Positions 11,401 to 22,574 of a DNA stretch of 64,000 nucleotides are shown piece by piece. How positions within the stretch are numbered: position 1 is the stretch's first letter; every line of letters begins with the position of its first letter. The DNA lies in the NCBI RefSeq assembly GCF_036711975.1, contig NC_091966.1, positions 36,215,501 to 36,279,500 of the forward strand, in the 5' to 3' direction. Position numbers and translations under genes: made by a program. A model generated the notes under the pieces. The model was given only the letters and a program-made list of their open reading frames with translations, searched no databases and was not told the origin of the DNA. The stretch is from Onthophagus taurus (Eukaryota > Arthropoda > Insecta > Coleoptera > Scarabaeidae).

Positions 11401-14400
11401 GAATTGTTTTTTTAGTAACCGAGTGGTTTTTAATCTTTTGCTCACTTTCATCGGTTAATTTTCTTTTTAACGGTTTCTTCTCACTACTTAATGTATCTGT
11501 TGTGCTTAAAATTTCGGTTTTCTTGTCCCCTTTTAATCGAAGACTTCTCTTTCTATTTCTAACTATAATTTTCTGTTTATCATAATCTCTTAAATAACGG
11601 TCTTCATCTCGAAATATGTCAATTTCTTTTACAACGTTATTTGTAGGTTCATTAATTTTACTTTTAACACAGCTTGATTTTGAAGTATTACATTTTTTTT
11701 CTTCCTTATGTTCTATTATTGACGAATTTAAGTTTAACGAAGGCATACTTAAACCAATGCTTTTTCGAACACTGTTATCGCTTGGAACTGTTTCCGCTTG
11801 ATTAATCGCAATCACATTGTCATCGCTCGAACTTAATTCTAAAATCGGAATTTCATTTATTTCCGATAATTTAGGAGACTTTACTTTTATTTCAATTAAA
11901 TTGGTATTTTGTAATATTTCAGTATCGGTGATGCTAATATTTAAATCATTAACAACTATGTCAAGGTCATCATTTTCAATACAAAAATCTTTTGAAACGA
12001 TTTTTTCATCGGTAACGTTTTGACTTTCATTTAAACTCGCATTATTTATACGATTTGAGGTATTTGAAGTTAATCCTGATGTCCTACTTCTTGTAATGTA
12101 GCGTGGACTTATTGTTGATTCACTATTTCCTCTTCTAATTCTTTTAGATTTACGAAGACTTTCAAAATTTTCATCATCATTAATTACTCGTTCATCATTG
12201 TCTATATTACGTTGTAAATCAGTCATAGAAATACAGTTTTCATTTGATTTTGTTAAGAATTTTTTATTTGCTTGCTTCGTTCCTTTTCGTTTTTTAATAA
12301 CTCTTCGCTTTCTCGCTGGTTTATTGATATTTGTTGACATTCCTGGATTCCCCTCAATCGATAAAATGGGATTTTTACTAATATCTGTTACTTTTTTCTC
12401 ATCTCCTTTCGGTTCAAACATAATTTGCAACGAATTTTCTTTTGATTCATTCAAAAGTATCTCACAACTATTATTGGATGATATCTCTATTTCGGATTCA
12501 CATCTTTTTGGTGTATTCTCATTAATATCAACCGTTTTAATGTTTGTATCAGAAAAAGTTAAATTTATTTGCATTTCTTTTTCACTCCGTGGTATCCCCA
12601 CATCTTGATCCTTAATTTCAGATAATGATAGATCTTCGTCAAGATTTATTATTTCATCCACACAATAATTTAATGTAGGTTGTATATTCCTTGAGTTTCT
12701 CTTCATTTCCTCACCATCATCACATCCTGATAAATCTAACATTTCAAGTGATTTTAAACTTGGTGTTGAAGTTACACATCTTTGATGTGCAAGATTTGAT
12801 TTCTTCTTCGTTGGTCTTCTTCCTCTTTTGTTTCTATTAATACAACGCAAATCAGATAAATTTAAAGAATTAATTTCTGAATGATCCCCGGTTACTGTTG
12901 ATTCCGTTGCAGAAGAAAGAAACAAATCCGATTCATTTACAGAATTATTTTTTTTCTCATTCTGATCGGGATCAAAACTAGAATTAGAAGTACATGTTTC
13001 ATTTATCGATTTTAACTTATATTTGAAAGCCAATGACTTTTTATTTTTCTTCGCTGGTCTTCCTTTTCCTCTTTTCTTAATAATCCCAACATTAGATTCT
13101 TCTCCATTAATAATTGAAAAATCAGAAATTTCTTCAGAAATGTTTGTATCAGATAAATTTTTCAAATTCATTTCTTCTATTTTCGTGGCATTTAAGTCTT
13201 TACATACTAAAGTAAATCTTTGAGGTAATGGTTGCTTATAGTTTCGAGAAAAATCGTTTAATTGCACTTTTAATTGAGGTAACTCATCACTTCTTAACTT
13301 TTTAACCAAATCACTTTCTTTATTTTGAGATTCAATGCTTAAATTAAGTTCATCTAAATCTGTATTTTTACTGATCTGGTTCATTTCTGCCTGAGATACT
13401 AAATTTAATAAATCGTTATGTAAATCACTTAGTTCTAAAACGCGTTTATTCAGAGATTCAGTACTTAAATCAAGTTCATTTAAACCTTTTATTCCATTTT
13501 TATCACTACAATTAAATTGTGTTGCCTCAACTGAAGAAGATGACGATGGCTCTTGATTTTTCTGCCTAGATTTTGTTGAGCTCCTCTTCCGAACATTTAA
13601 TTCATTAAAATTGATAGCTCTTCCATTTCGTAGTTTCATATCACGATTAACACTTTCGTTTTCAATTGACTCGGTGGAATTTGTTAATGCTTCAAGAACA
13701 TCTTTATTTTGTAATTGATTTTCTTCTGCTTTAGATAGTAAATGTAACAAATTGGTTTTTAATTTGGAAATTGTTGATATTGATTCTCTTTTCGACGAGG
13801 TTTGTAACATATCTAGAATATTTTTATATAATTTGGATGCAATTTCTTTTGAGGCGGATTGATTCAGGGACAGGTTATTGTTACACATTGACGACATTTG
13901 GTCGAGCTGTTGACATTCTTCTTTACTTGAAGATCCTCCACCTATTAAAGTGTTTAATTATAACTAGTATCCATGACAAAAGTCAAACCACCTAAACTTA
14001 AAAATCGATATCTTCGCAACCGTTCAATGAAAATGGAAAGAAGACGGAAAAGGGAGAAATGGGAATGAAATTTACGTATCTGATCATGTTAGGCAGAGAG
14101 TTAGAAAGGCAATGAATCACAAACGAATATTTGGAAAAGATTTGTGCAGGCGGAAAATAATGTTTGATGGATTGGTGAGGAGTGTGATAATGTATGGAGC
14201 GGTAATATGGGGGTGGAAGGAACACAAGATGGTGGAGAAGATCCAGAAGAGATACTGGAAGTGGGTCTTGAGGTGGAGCAGGGAGACTCCGGGATATATA
14301 GTGAGAGAAGCAGTGTGGAGACAGGCAAAAGGGGGATAAAGTGAGAAGATGGGCTGGAGCAGAGGAGCGTTTTTAAGATTTTGGGAGAGTGTTGGAGAGA

Positions 14401-17400
14401 GGTTAAGATTGGGGTGGAGGAATATAGACAACAAGAAAGAAAGGAAAAGTGGAAAAAGTTTTTTTTCGTCGAATGGTTGCGAAGATATGAGTCTGTAAAT
14501 TAAGGGGCCTTGACTTTTAGCAACGATAGTAAGGAAGAATTACAATACATTTTCTATACAATCTAACAAAAAATATGTAGGCTTGGTTTTATAAAAGCTC
14601 AATCAGTATCATGTTAGTCAATTAGTCCATCGGCGTGAAAGCACGTCGATCCAGCAAAGCCGCAAGACATTTTATAAAGATAAAAAGAAAACAAGTTATC
14701 AACAAATACTGTCAGAACAAACGTTAACAATCAAAAATGATAAAATCACATGGTAAAACACCTATTTAATCATAACTATACCTTTATTACTATCATCTGG
14801 TTGACCTTAATTAACTGAGAAACCACTAAACCTGGTTTTCTTCCATATCAATTTCATTTAATCAATAGAGAGAAAATATGTAATTAACTTTATTGTTATT
14901 TACAAATAATAAAAATCATTTCTTTAAGAACATCGCCTTAATTTAATTTATTATTAAGTGATGCACAGAGGGAATAACAATTACTAGTATTACCAATTTA
15001 TACATATATCTTCTATCGAATCTTTTAAAGATTCCCATAAAGCAACAATCACCATATTTTTATCTCCTTTTGAATTCATCTCTGAAAAAGATCTCAATTA
15101 AAATTTTATACAATTTCCTTAAAACTCATAAACTTACTCTGCAAAATCACAGCGAAATACAGGAACTATCACCAATAAATATAATCATCACTACGACAAC
15201 TAATATACACGGCATAAATATAAAACGGCAATAATAAATACAGGGTGATTCACATAAAAGTTGACATAGAGCAGGGACATGTAGAGGACAATAAATTAAG
15301 ATGATATAACGTAACTTACCTCTATACTAAGTTTTACCCGAGGAAAAAACATTCAATATCTTCGTAAATTAAAAATAAAACGTACGAAATTTGGTATACG
15401 TTATGAAAGAATTGGTAGCAAATTGAGATCAATTGAGGCATTTCAAAGGGTTGTTTAAGGGTGATGGTACACTACATTTTGACAGATAATTTTAAGCTTT
15501 TGGTGGATTTAATAAATTATTATTTCATTTCATGTGGAGTTTAATTCTAAAACTTTTCTTACTCTTATTATTTAAAAAAAAACTTTGCCGTTTTCATACT
15601 CAAATAACTAACGACATGTATTTCGTTAATGTTACTTAAAATCAATGAAAATTCAGTAGTCGGCTATGAAATTGTACGTCAAACTTGACAAATAGGTTAT
15701 AAAGTTATGTGATTTTTTAGTTATTGCTTACTGTTTGTTTTGAAAATTTCGCGAACAAGTGGACATGTTGTTAGTGCTAGGTTTCTGTGAAGGAAACTGC
15801 AGAAAGAGTGTTGAAGAATATCGGAGAAGATATCCTAATCGCGTGATCCCCCATAGAGAAACATTTTCCAACGTTAAAAGACGCGCTAGAGAAACAGGCA
15901 AGTTTTTCAGTAACACTCGGGAAGGTGTTAGTGCGATTAGGGCCCAAGACGAAGAACTTGTTTTGAAGATAGTTGAAGGTGAACTAGATACAAGTACAAG
16001 AATATCGTAAAGTTCTGTACCCCGACTTCTCAGACATAACCTACTCCACCTGTATCATGTTCAAAAAGTACAGGAGTTATTGCCGGAAGATTTGCTTAAG
16101 CGAGTAACTGTCTGTCAATTTATTTTACATCAAAATATTCATTTTCAAAAGAAAATTTTCTTTACTCACGAGGCTTGTTTTACCCGCAGAAGTATTACAA
16201 ATTTACATAATTACCATCAATATTCTGATGTAAACCCACATTACATTGACTAAATGGCGAAAATTATTTGGAATTTCTCCAAAACACTGCCAGATTTGTT
16301 TGATAAGGTGCCACTGCAACTCAGACGGGAACAATGGTTCGTGCATGATGGATCCCGTCTCATTTTAGTATTGCTGTGAGAGATTTTTTGAACCGCCAGT
16401 ATTCAAATAAATGGATAGGAAGTGGAAATAATTGCCTACTAGTTTGGCCCCCGAGGTCACCAGACTCAAATAAATGTGATTATTTTCTTTTGGGAGTGCT
16501 AAAAGAATCTGTATATTCTTCTTCAGTTGCGTCACAAGCAGAATTGTGGCATCGAATTACGAAGAAATAATTATCAATTATTAGAAAGAATGGATTTCAA
16601 TTTTCCAAACGAAGAATAAATTTATGCTTGAGAGAAAATGGTGGCCATTTTCAACAATTTTTATAAATTATATAGTGACTCCAAAAACTATTGGCTCACC
16701 ATGCCAATAGGAATTTGCCTAATAGAGGTAAATTTAATAAATTTAATATAGAGGCTAATTTTGCCTAATATAGGAAATGCCTAATAGTGCGTATTAGCAC
16801 TATTAGTTTGATAAAAATAAAATAAATTACAATAGAAAAGATTTATTATAATACAAATAGACATTGTAATGTCCATATAAGAAATTAGTCAACAATAATA
16901 AAAAAAAAAACAATTAAACTCAAATTTTTGCACTTAAAAAGTATTCACTCACTGAGGTTTAATAAAACAAATCAATAGTACCTACATATATTACAGTACA
17001 AGTGAGGAAACTATGATTTTTAATTAACGCGTATGTCGGAAAGACATACAAGTTAGTGGAAAATATTAGTTTCCCACGTGTGCTGTATAGCGTTTTGTTC
17101 AATCCTACTATTTAGAGAAAACCCGTCTTAAAATTCGATAATTCCTGAGTAATTTCATGTCGAAATGTCGGCGATGACAGCAGTTTCTGACATTGTCATG
17201 CTCTTAATTGATGTAATATGTAAACAACCATTTGTTCAATCCTACCTTCGAAATTGTCAGTTTCTAGCTTGGATACGAGTGTTGAAAGTTGTTATTTGCA
17301 TTCACTCTGCTGACTTCTTTTCACTCACTCTAATTTTTTTCAACCACTGTTAGCTAAATATAAAACCTTTAAAGGGGCAACTCTTTGTGTAAACGTAACG

Positions 17401-20400
17401 GATATTAACTAAAAAAAAACGGTGGACAGCACACGTGGAAAGTTAATTAAGTATTTCACTTGTATAAATTATTAATTTAAAATCAATTTATTAATTTTAT
17501 GAATAATGATGACAATTAACAATTTCGTATTATTAATGAGAAATTATGGCACTATGCAAAATTTCAGAAAGATCTACCTACATTGATTAAACCACCATAT
17601 TTTAGATTAGGTCAGAGTGAAGAAAAAAAAAACAATGAAAAATGCCATGAAAAAAAAATGACTTAAGTAGTCGCAAATATTGACAAATAAATTGCATTAT
17701 CCCTCAGTTTTAGTTCACATTTCAGTTACTATACAATATTTATGTTATTTAAACTAAAATGCGATTGTTCAACCAAAGTAGATAGATCCTTCTGAAATTT
17801 TGTATAGGACCATAATTTCTCATTTTGAACAACTTTTCTTAATAAAATTTTTCCGTATCATGAAGAAAAAAATTACTTTACCTAAACTAAAAATAGTTTT
17901 CGATTCATTGTCAAGGCCGTCTTTGTTTTCAAAATATGAAAATATTCTTAAAATTCTCTTCACACCAAGCTGGGCTTAATTCCTTAGCCTTAAAATAAAT
18001 TTCAAAAATTTTGAAGTCATTATACCTCTTGTGAGTCCCTATAAATAAATATTCCATCATATGGCGTAATTTTGTACATAAATTATGAGCCATTGTTTAA
18101 ATAAAACATACTTAAACCCTTGCGACCTGTAAATAACCTTTTAAACTATTTGTTTAATTTTAAAGAAACTTTGACCCGCTATATCTCGTTAAGGAGGCAT
18201 TTGCGACCCCATGTATATTAAGACTTTTCATCTTAATTTTTGATGTATTACCTGCCCTAGAAGTCTGTGAGCGGTTTCTTGAATCACCCTGTATAGATGT
18301 TTCGCACTGTTTTCTACCCATAATTTTTTCTTGTTAATTTCTTATAAGGACATTAGAACATCTATTTGTATTATAAGAAAATCTTTTCTATTGTAATTTA
18401 TTTTATTTTCAAACTACAAGTGCGAATAAGTACACATGGGGAGCGAATAGATTTTGGAGTCACTGTAAGTATATTCAAATTTTTGTTTCTATTATTGTTT
18501 AAGTTGTTTTTCTGTAAAATCATTATTGTTTTACTTGTGTTTTTAAGTAGAATTGATAAAAGGTATTTTGGTTGTTTGAGTTTTTTATGTAAACGACAAG
18601 GCTTTTATAACCTATTTGTAAAGTTTGACGTACAATTTCACTATTTGAATTCTCGATGATTTTAAGTAACATTGACGAAATATGTGTCTTTAGTTATTTG
18701 AGTTTTTCATGAAAACTACAAAGTTGTTTAAAAAATAATAAGAGTAAAAAAAGTTTTAGAATTAAATTCCACATGAATTAAGGTAATAATGTATTAAATC
18801 CGCCAAAATATTATTAAAATCTCTCAAAATTTAGGGGACCATCACACTTAATCAACCCTTTGAAATGTCTCAATTGGTCTCAACTTGCTTCCTTGGTACA
18901 CTCTTAACGTATACCAAATTTGGTTTTTCTAGCTTAATGTATTACCAAGATATTGAATGTTTTAAACATTTAAGACCCAACTTTGAAGGCCTATAACTCC
19001 TCAGGGATACAACTTAGTATAGAGATAAGTTGCATTAAATCATCTTAATTTATTGTGCTCTACATATCTCTGCTCTGTGTCAACTCTTATGTGAATCACT
19101 GTATAATACAGCATAACGTTAGCGCAACGCTATTTAATCACCCGACTTTACTATTTTAAAATAAATACATTTAAATCGAATGCTAAATTTAACCAGCCAA
19201 CATCATGATTAAGACTTTATAAAACCTGGCCGAAATTTATAGTTAAAACTTACCTGCTCCAATCGAAAAACATTCTATAACCTTCTTTCTTGTTACCCTT
19301 TTTGTAGGGGTTAAATCATCTGCTCCATCCAGTTGTGGAATACTTAGGGATAAATCAAAATAACATTCATCCAAATCTGCGTCATTTTGATCCAAATTTT
19401 GTTCGTCGCTTTTAACCGGAGTTTTAATATAAGGTAAAGGTATACTTAAATCTTCTTTTTCTTCATCATCTGATTCCCGCTCAGGTAATGCTTGTGAAAG
19501 AATGCTATCACTTTCTATATTCTCCCGAAGATCTCCCAAAATTTCCAAAAACTCCTTCGCATCCCTATCCAAAGAAAGATTAGCCTCAGTCTCTTCTGGA
19601 GTGATTGTAAAATCTAAAAACGTCGAATCAGACGATTGAGAGTTGTAAATATGACTTTCAATAGTTGAAGCATTTAAAATTTTTTTTGTATTATCCTTAG
19701 GCGTTTCAGCTGGATATACACTTAAATTTTGTTTGTCTTCGTTATCTTCATTTTTCGATGGTTTCTTTAGTTTTTCTTTTAAAGCGTTTAAATATGCTAA
19801 ATGAGTCGCTGTTGGTTCAATATCAACTCTGTTTTGTGTTAAACAATGTTCAACCAAAGAATTATCACCAACATTCCTTCTACGTTGTTTCTCATCATCC
19901 CAAAGGGCTTGTATACCTGGGTTTAATCCTAAACTTTGTGAATTTACTTCTGAACGGTTTAAAATGTTCTCAGCTAACCCATCAATCTCTAATTTGCAGG
20001 TACTCATTTTTTGTATTGTTGATGGTAATATTAATTCTTCAGGTATATCAATTAAGTCGATGTTACTTCGATATTTTACTTCAGAAACATTTATAAAGCT
20101 CATTCCATACAAATTGTAGTCGATCATAAATTGAAGTATGTATGGGATGTGTGCTTCGTGAGGTTGAAATATTCTTCCCATAATACTTCCGTTTTGAAGT
20201 AAGGCACAGGCTTTCTTTAATATTAAGGGGTTATAAAAGTATAGTTTGAGGAATTGATGGTGTTTTGGATGATAACCATAAAAAGGACTAAAATGGAAGT
20301 AAATAATCAAAAAAAAAATCAAATTCTTTGAATTTTAAATCAAAATAAAGTATTATATTACTTACATTCCTGACACAAGTGTAATCTTAAAAATATGTTG

Positions 20401-20773
20401 TATATTAGAGGCTGTTTGTCCCAATGAAACATTAATTGCCTTATCCAAACTAGCAGCTAATTGATATATAAAGCTATCAACCCCTTCTTGTCCATCATAA
20501 GGTATATAAATATATGGGAATACCCCATGGATGTGTAAACATGTTTTTACACCTACAAAGAAAACATAAAACATTTTTTATTATTAAAGAATTTAAACGT
20601 TTTGAATTTAGAAAAACCGATTAAAATATTATCTTACCAGTATCGGTGGACCCAAATATTCTTAAAATTGGTACCTGGTGTATTGCGGAACCCCGAAATT
20701 CAGAATACAAGGGGTCCAGATTGGAAATCGGGGGATGCATATAAAAATCAACGTTCACCACACGAACTAACAT
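2046..20773 (-). CDS. REV3L: DNA polymerase zeta catalytic subunit (C-terminus outside the window)
   Basis: Catalytic subunit of translesion polymerase zeta, which extends from mismatches and lesions. Exons (minus): 20773-20638, 20552-20366, 20287-19254, 13941-9712, 5984-5799, about 5451-2046. The first four junctions splice in phase at canonical GT/AG sites and give about 3060 residues; human REV3L has 3130. The N-terminal exons show the family's conserved KTCLHIHG, PFYGYHPK, PHEAHIPY and SIPQLDG. The large central exon is disordered and basic. The last visible exon carries B-family polymerase motifs. It ends LELA at a GTAAGT donor (2045-2040), so the C-terminal exon(s) with the zinc/iron-sulfur cysteines lie beyond position 1. 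The splice between the last two exons is uncertain: the strong acceptor at 5532 is out of phase, and a weak acceptor at 5452 is in phase. Confidence 0.95.
5799..5984 (-). CDS. REV3L: REV3L exon 5 (short linker exon)
   Basis: This is an open stretch bordered by acceptor TTTACAG (before 5984) and donor CCAG/GTAATC (after 5799). It is phase 1 on both sides and continues exon 4 in frame (DLLKYPINQY...). It encodes a serine/aspartate-rich acidic patch and a basic tail. No domain is recognised. Confidence 0.7.
5985..9711. other. REV3L intron between exons 4 and 5; no supported gene
   Basis: This is 3.7 kb of AT-rich sequence. Several open frames of 60-195 codons occur on both strands (for example minus 7193-7780). 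They lack recognisable domains, and the long one is low-complexity hydrophobic sequence. A basic coding-like patch at 7540-7750 (plus) may be an old element, but I cannot name it. Confidence 0.6.
9712..13941 (-). CDS. REV3L: REV3L exon 4: large central disordered exon
   Basis: A single 4.2-kb exon encodes about 1410 residues rich in N, S, K and E, with no folded domain visible. Two AT-hook-like basic patches, GRPAKKNKK and GRRPTKKK, lie in its N-terminal third, and a third basic cluster is RKRRVIKKRKG. Near its 3' end two similar blocks recur (VINHQM...KCNNQIKN...EEN), a degenerate internal repeat of about 70 residues present three to four times. It starts at acceptor AATAG/GTGGAGG, in phase with exon 3, and ends at CCAG/GTAACT, in phase with exon 5. 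Vertebrate REV3L also has one giant central exon. Taken alone this would look like an orphan gene. Confidence 0.9.
14005..14490 (+). mobile_element. Non-LTR retrotransposon C-terminal fragment flanked by inverted repeats
   Basis: Plus frame 14112-14339 encodes a basic segment with SVIMYGAVIWGWKE, VEKIQKRYWKWVL and TPGYIVREA. This is the typical region after the reverse transcriptase of an insect non-LTR element. It is truncated at both ends. Oddly it is bracketed by an inverted repeat, TATCTTCGCAACCGTTC at about 14009-14025 and GAATGGTTGCGAAGATA at about 14472-14488, which LINEs do not normally have. Lies within a REV3L intron. Confidence 0.75.
15720..16680 (+). pseudogene. Broken DDE transposase (HTH plus DDE) of the long-TIR element
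   Basis: Frame 15759-16010 encodes an N-terminal helix-turn-helix region (YRRRYPNRVIPHRETFSNV, RARETGKF), typical of insect transposases with a DUF4817-type domain. Further on, in shifted frames, come LPLQLRREQWFVHDG and WPPRSPDSNKCDYFLLG, the DDE-3 signature with the second and third catalytic regions, then LKESVYSS. Stops and frameshifts break it several times, so no active enzyme is made. The order and spacing suit a single former ORF of about 320 codons. Confidence 0.8.
17074..17438. repeat. Short element bounded by 13-bp inverted repeats
   Basis: CCACGTGTGCTGT (17074-17086) and ACAGCACACGTGG (17426-17438) are perfect reverse complements about 340 bp apart. A direct repeat TTGTTCAATCCTAC lies inside near 17096 and 17233. 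This may be a small MITE nested in the larger transposon. No coding potential. Confidence 0.45.
19254..20287 (-). CDS. REV3L: REV3L exon 3: N-terminal domain
   Basis: This exon continues the B-family N-terminal domain: PFYGYHPKHHQFLKLYFYNP, IFQPHEAHIPYILQF, IDYNLYGM, CKLEIDGLAENILNR, and NPGIQALWDDEKQRRR, all conserved with human REV3L. An acidic linker follows, then SIPQLDGADD, another conserved short motif. It starts at acceptor CATTTTAG (before 20287) and ends at GCAG/GTAAGT (after 19254). Confidence 0.95.
20366..20773 (-). CDS. REV3L: REV3L exons 1 and 2 (start of the protein)
   Basis: ATG at 20773-20771 opens exon 1 (20773-20638), encoding MLVRVVNVDFYM... and QVPILRIFGSTDTG. Donor G/GTAAGA is followed by exon 2 (20552-20366), encoding GVKTCLHIHGVFPYIYIPYDG and ASNIQHIFKITLVSG. 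Both match the start of polymerase zeta. Splice phases agree (phase 1, then phase 2). Confidence 0.93.
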
Positions 20774-22050
20774 GTTTGTGATGATTAATCTAATAGGATT
20801 ATTGTTACGCTAGCTCGGCGTTAAATTTCGTATAAAATCATTACGAAAAAAGAACGAAACACTCAAAAATGTTATGAACACTTATGTGATTGAGGTTATG
20901 TCGGTTCACAATCGGTATTCGGCGGTGTTTAGATCGCACAAGTTAATATAAGAGAGATAGACTTATGTGCGTTTGGTGAGTAAGATGGAGTGGGAACGAT
21001 GTTAAAATGGTTGCCTATTCCCTGGTAGATTTAGTTTCAAAAAGTGCGAAAAGTGCTGATAACGTGATTTTGGCCATAATCCGCTGACTAACAGGAATTA
21101 AAAACAATATGGCTATTGTATTACAAAATACCGAGAAATTTTTAATAGTTTATTGTTCTTGTCATATCAATTTAATTTGGGCGGAATTTGATATGAAGGA
21201 GAAAAAACGTTCTTTTAATCAAATTTTATCACCATAAACATGTTCATTTTGTCCAAGCACACTGATTATTGTATTTGTAGAGGTTTGCGATGATTTTTAT
21301 ATACAACTAGTGGGTAATTAATAAAAAAGTTCATTTATACAGCAATTTATTAAGTTGGTTAGCTTAGTAAATTAAGCTGTTCAGTGCAATTTGCCGGCAA
21401 TGTCATCCTCTAGTCACCTTTCTAGGTTGCGGGTCTTCTAAGTATGTTGATCATTGTGGACAGATCCCCAATCAAGACCCAACCGAAGTCACTATACATT
21501 AAACTCTCTCCATTACTGCTGCTCAGCCGGCAATTTAACAAGGGGAAGGTTTCCCTAGGATATCAGAGCCTTTCTCAGCTACATATTTATGTGTGTTCTA
21601 CAAATTCTTGCACCTTTTGTTCTCCACATTTTGAAGGAACATCGGCAAATCCCAGAAGAACACCAATGAAAATGGATAATTCTTAATTAATTTCGCCACC
21701 AGGAAATCATCAATTCAACCTTTTTCCACGCAAAAATGGATTATGTCAGGCGGTACCGTAGCTAATCAAATTCACACTCTAAACATGAAAATATATTATT
21801 ATGAACAACAATTATTATACCAATCACCTATTAGATCAAATAATATTTTGATATCGAATAAAGCCAACTCAAACAGTGGAACGACTGGACATTGAAAAAA
21901 TTGTAATAAATAAACTCTAAATAAACATTTTATTAAATGTGTATTACTAGAATTCTCTTTTAACACCGCACTATTTTACAAATCTGAAGCAATAATTTTT
22001 TTTCGTTTCATAGCGGATATGCACCGTCACAAATATTTATTTGTTACATT
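20774..22050. other. REV3L upstream region and unassigned non-coding DNA
   Basis: The first 250 bp upstream of the REV3L ATG should hold its promoter; no clear TATA box is seen. Around 21385-21680 the sequence is richer in GC and resembles degraded retroelement DNA (GGGAAGGTTTCCCTAGGATA near 21541), but no domain can be read. Confidence 0.4.
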
Positions 22051-22149
22051 ATGCTGATGCATATCCGTTCAACTTACTTGTATTTCTTATTTAGTTTTTT
22101 AAATCTATTCTTTATTATTTATACAATTAATAATTTTTATTCGTTCTTA

Positions 22150-22446
22150 ATTTCCGCATTACAAGATAAGGCAGATAGAAGTGAGCGAGAGCTAATGAAC
22201 AGATTCTCCGACACAGGAAATCTATGTATAGAGAAGCACTACGATAAGCTCAAAATCGAAATATCAGAAAATGCAGAGTGGTTCGACGAAGGATGCAAAA
22301 AAGCCACAAGGGAAAGGAACGCAGTACACAGAAAATATATGGAAAGGAGAACAAGAGAAAGAAGAGCAACTTATGAAGAAGCGAGGCAAAAAGCAGACAA
22401 GATATGCCGTAACCGTAAAATAATTCAAAAAAATAGTGAGATGTAA
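22150..22446 (+). mobile_element. Non-LTR retrotransposon fragment (pre-RT region)
   Basis: The plus frame encodes AEWFDEGCKKATRERNAVHRKYMERRTRE...YEEARQKADKICR. The WFDEECK-AIxxKN pattern followed by a basic helical stretch is the usual linker between endonuclease and reverse transcriptase in LINE ORF2 proteins. The frame then ends at a stop (22444-22446). Confidence 0.65.
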
Positions 22447-22574
22447 GGAGCGGCTCTTACTTTGGCAATGTGTATTCAACAAATAGAAATTTGTCACGTA
22501 TTTGCCAAATTTGGCAAAAGACATTGAAAATAATAAACTTGCACGAGTTAGCAAGGATAGAATGCAAAAAAGGC

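Larger units (their letters stand above)
15241..19101. mobile_element. DNA transposon with ~480-bp terminal inverted repeats
   Basis: The left arm (15241 to about 15711) and right arm (about 18603 to 19101) are reverse complements at roughly 85 percent by eye. Outer ends are CAGGGTGATTCACAT and ATGTGAATCACTG, flanked by TA on both sides (15239-15240, 19102-19103), as in Tc1/mariner-type integration. Inside are transposase remnants (15720-16680), then about 1.9 kb of AT-rich filler. A second end-like sequence, TTGAATCACCCTGTA at about 18280-18294, suggests a nested related element. Lies within the REV3L intron between exons 3 and 4. Confidence 0.85.

Noticed and set aside
10659-13223. Several plus-strand hydrophobic frames opposite the large REV3L exon
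   Set aside because: Antisense shadows of a lysine/asparagine-rich exon, which give phenylalanine/leucine-rich reverse frames that mimic membrane proteins.
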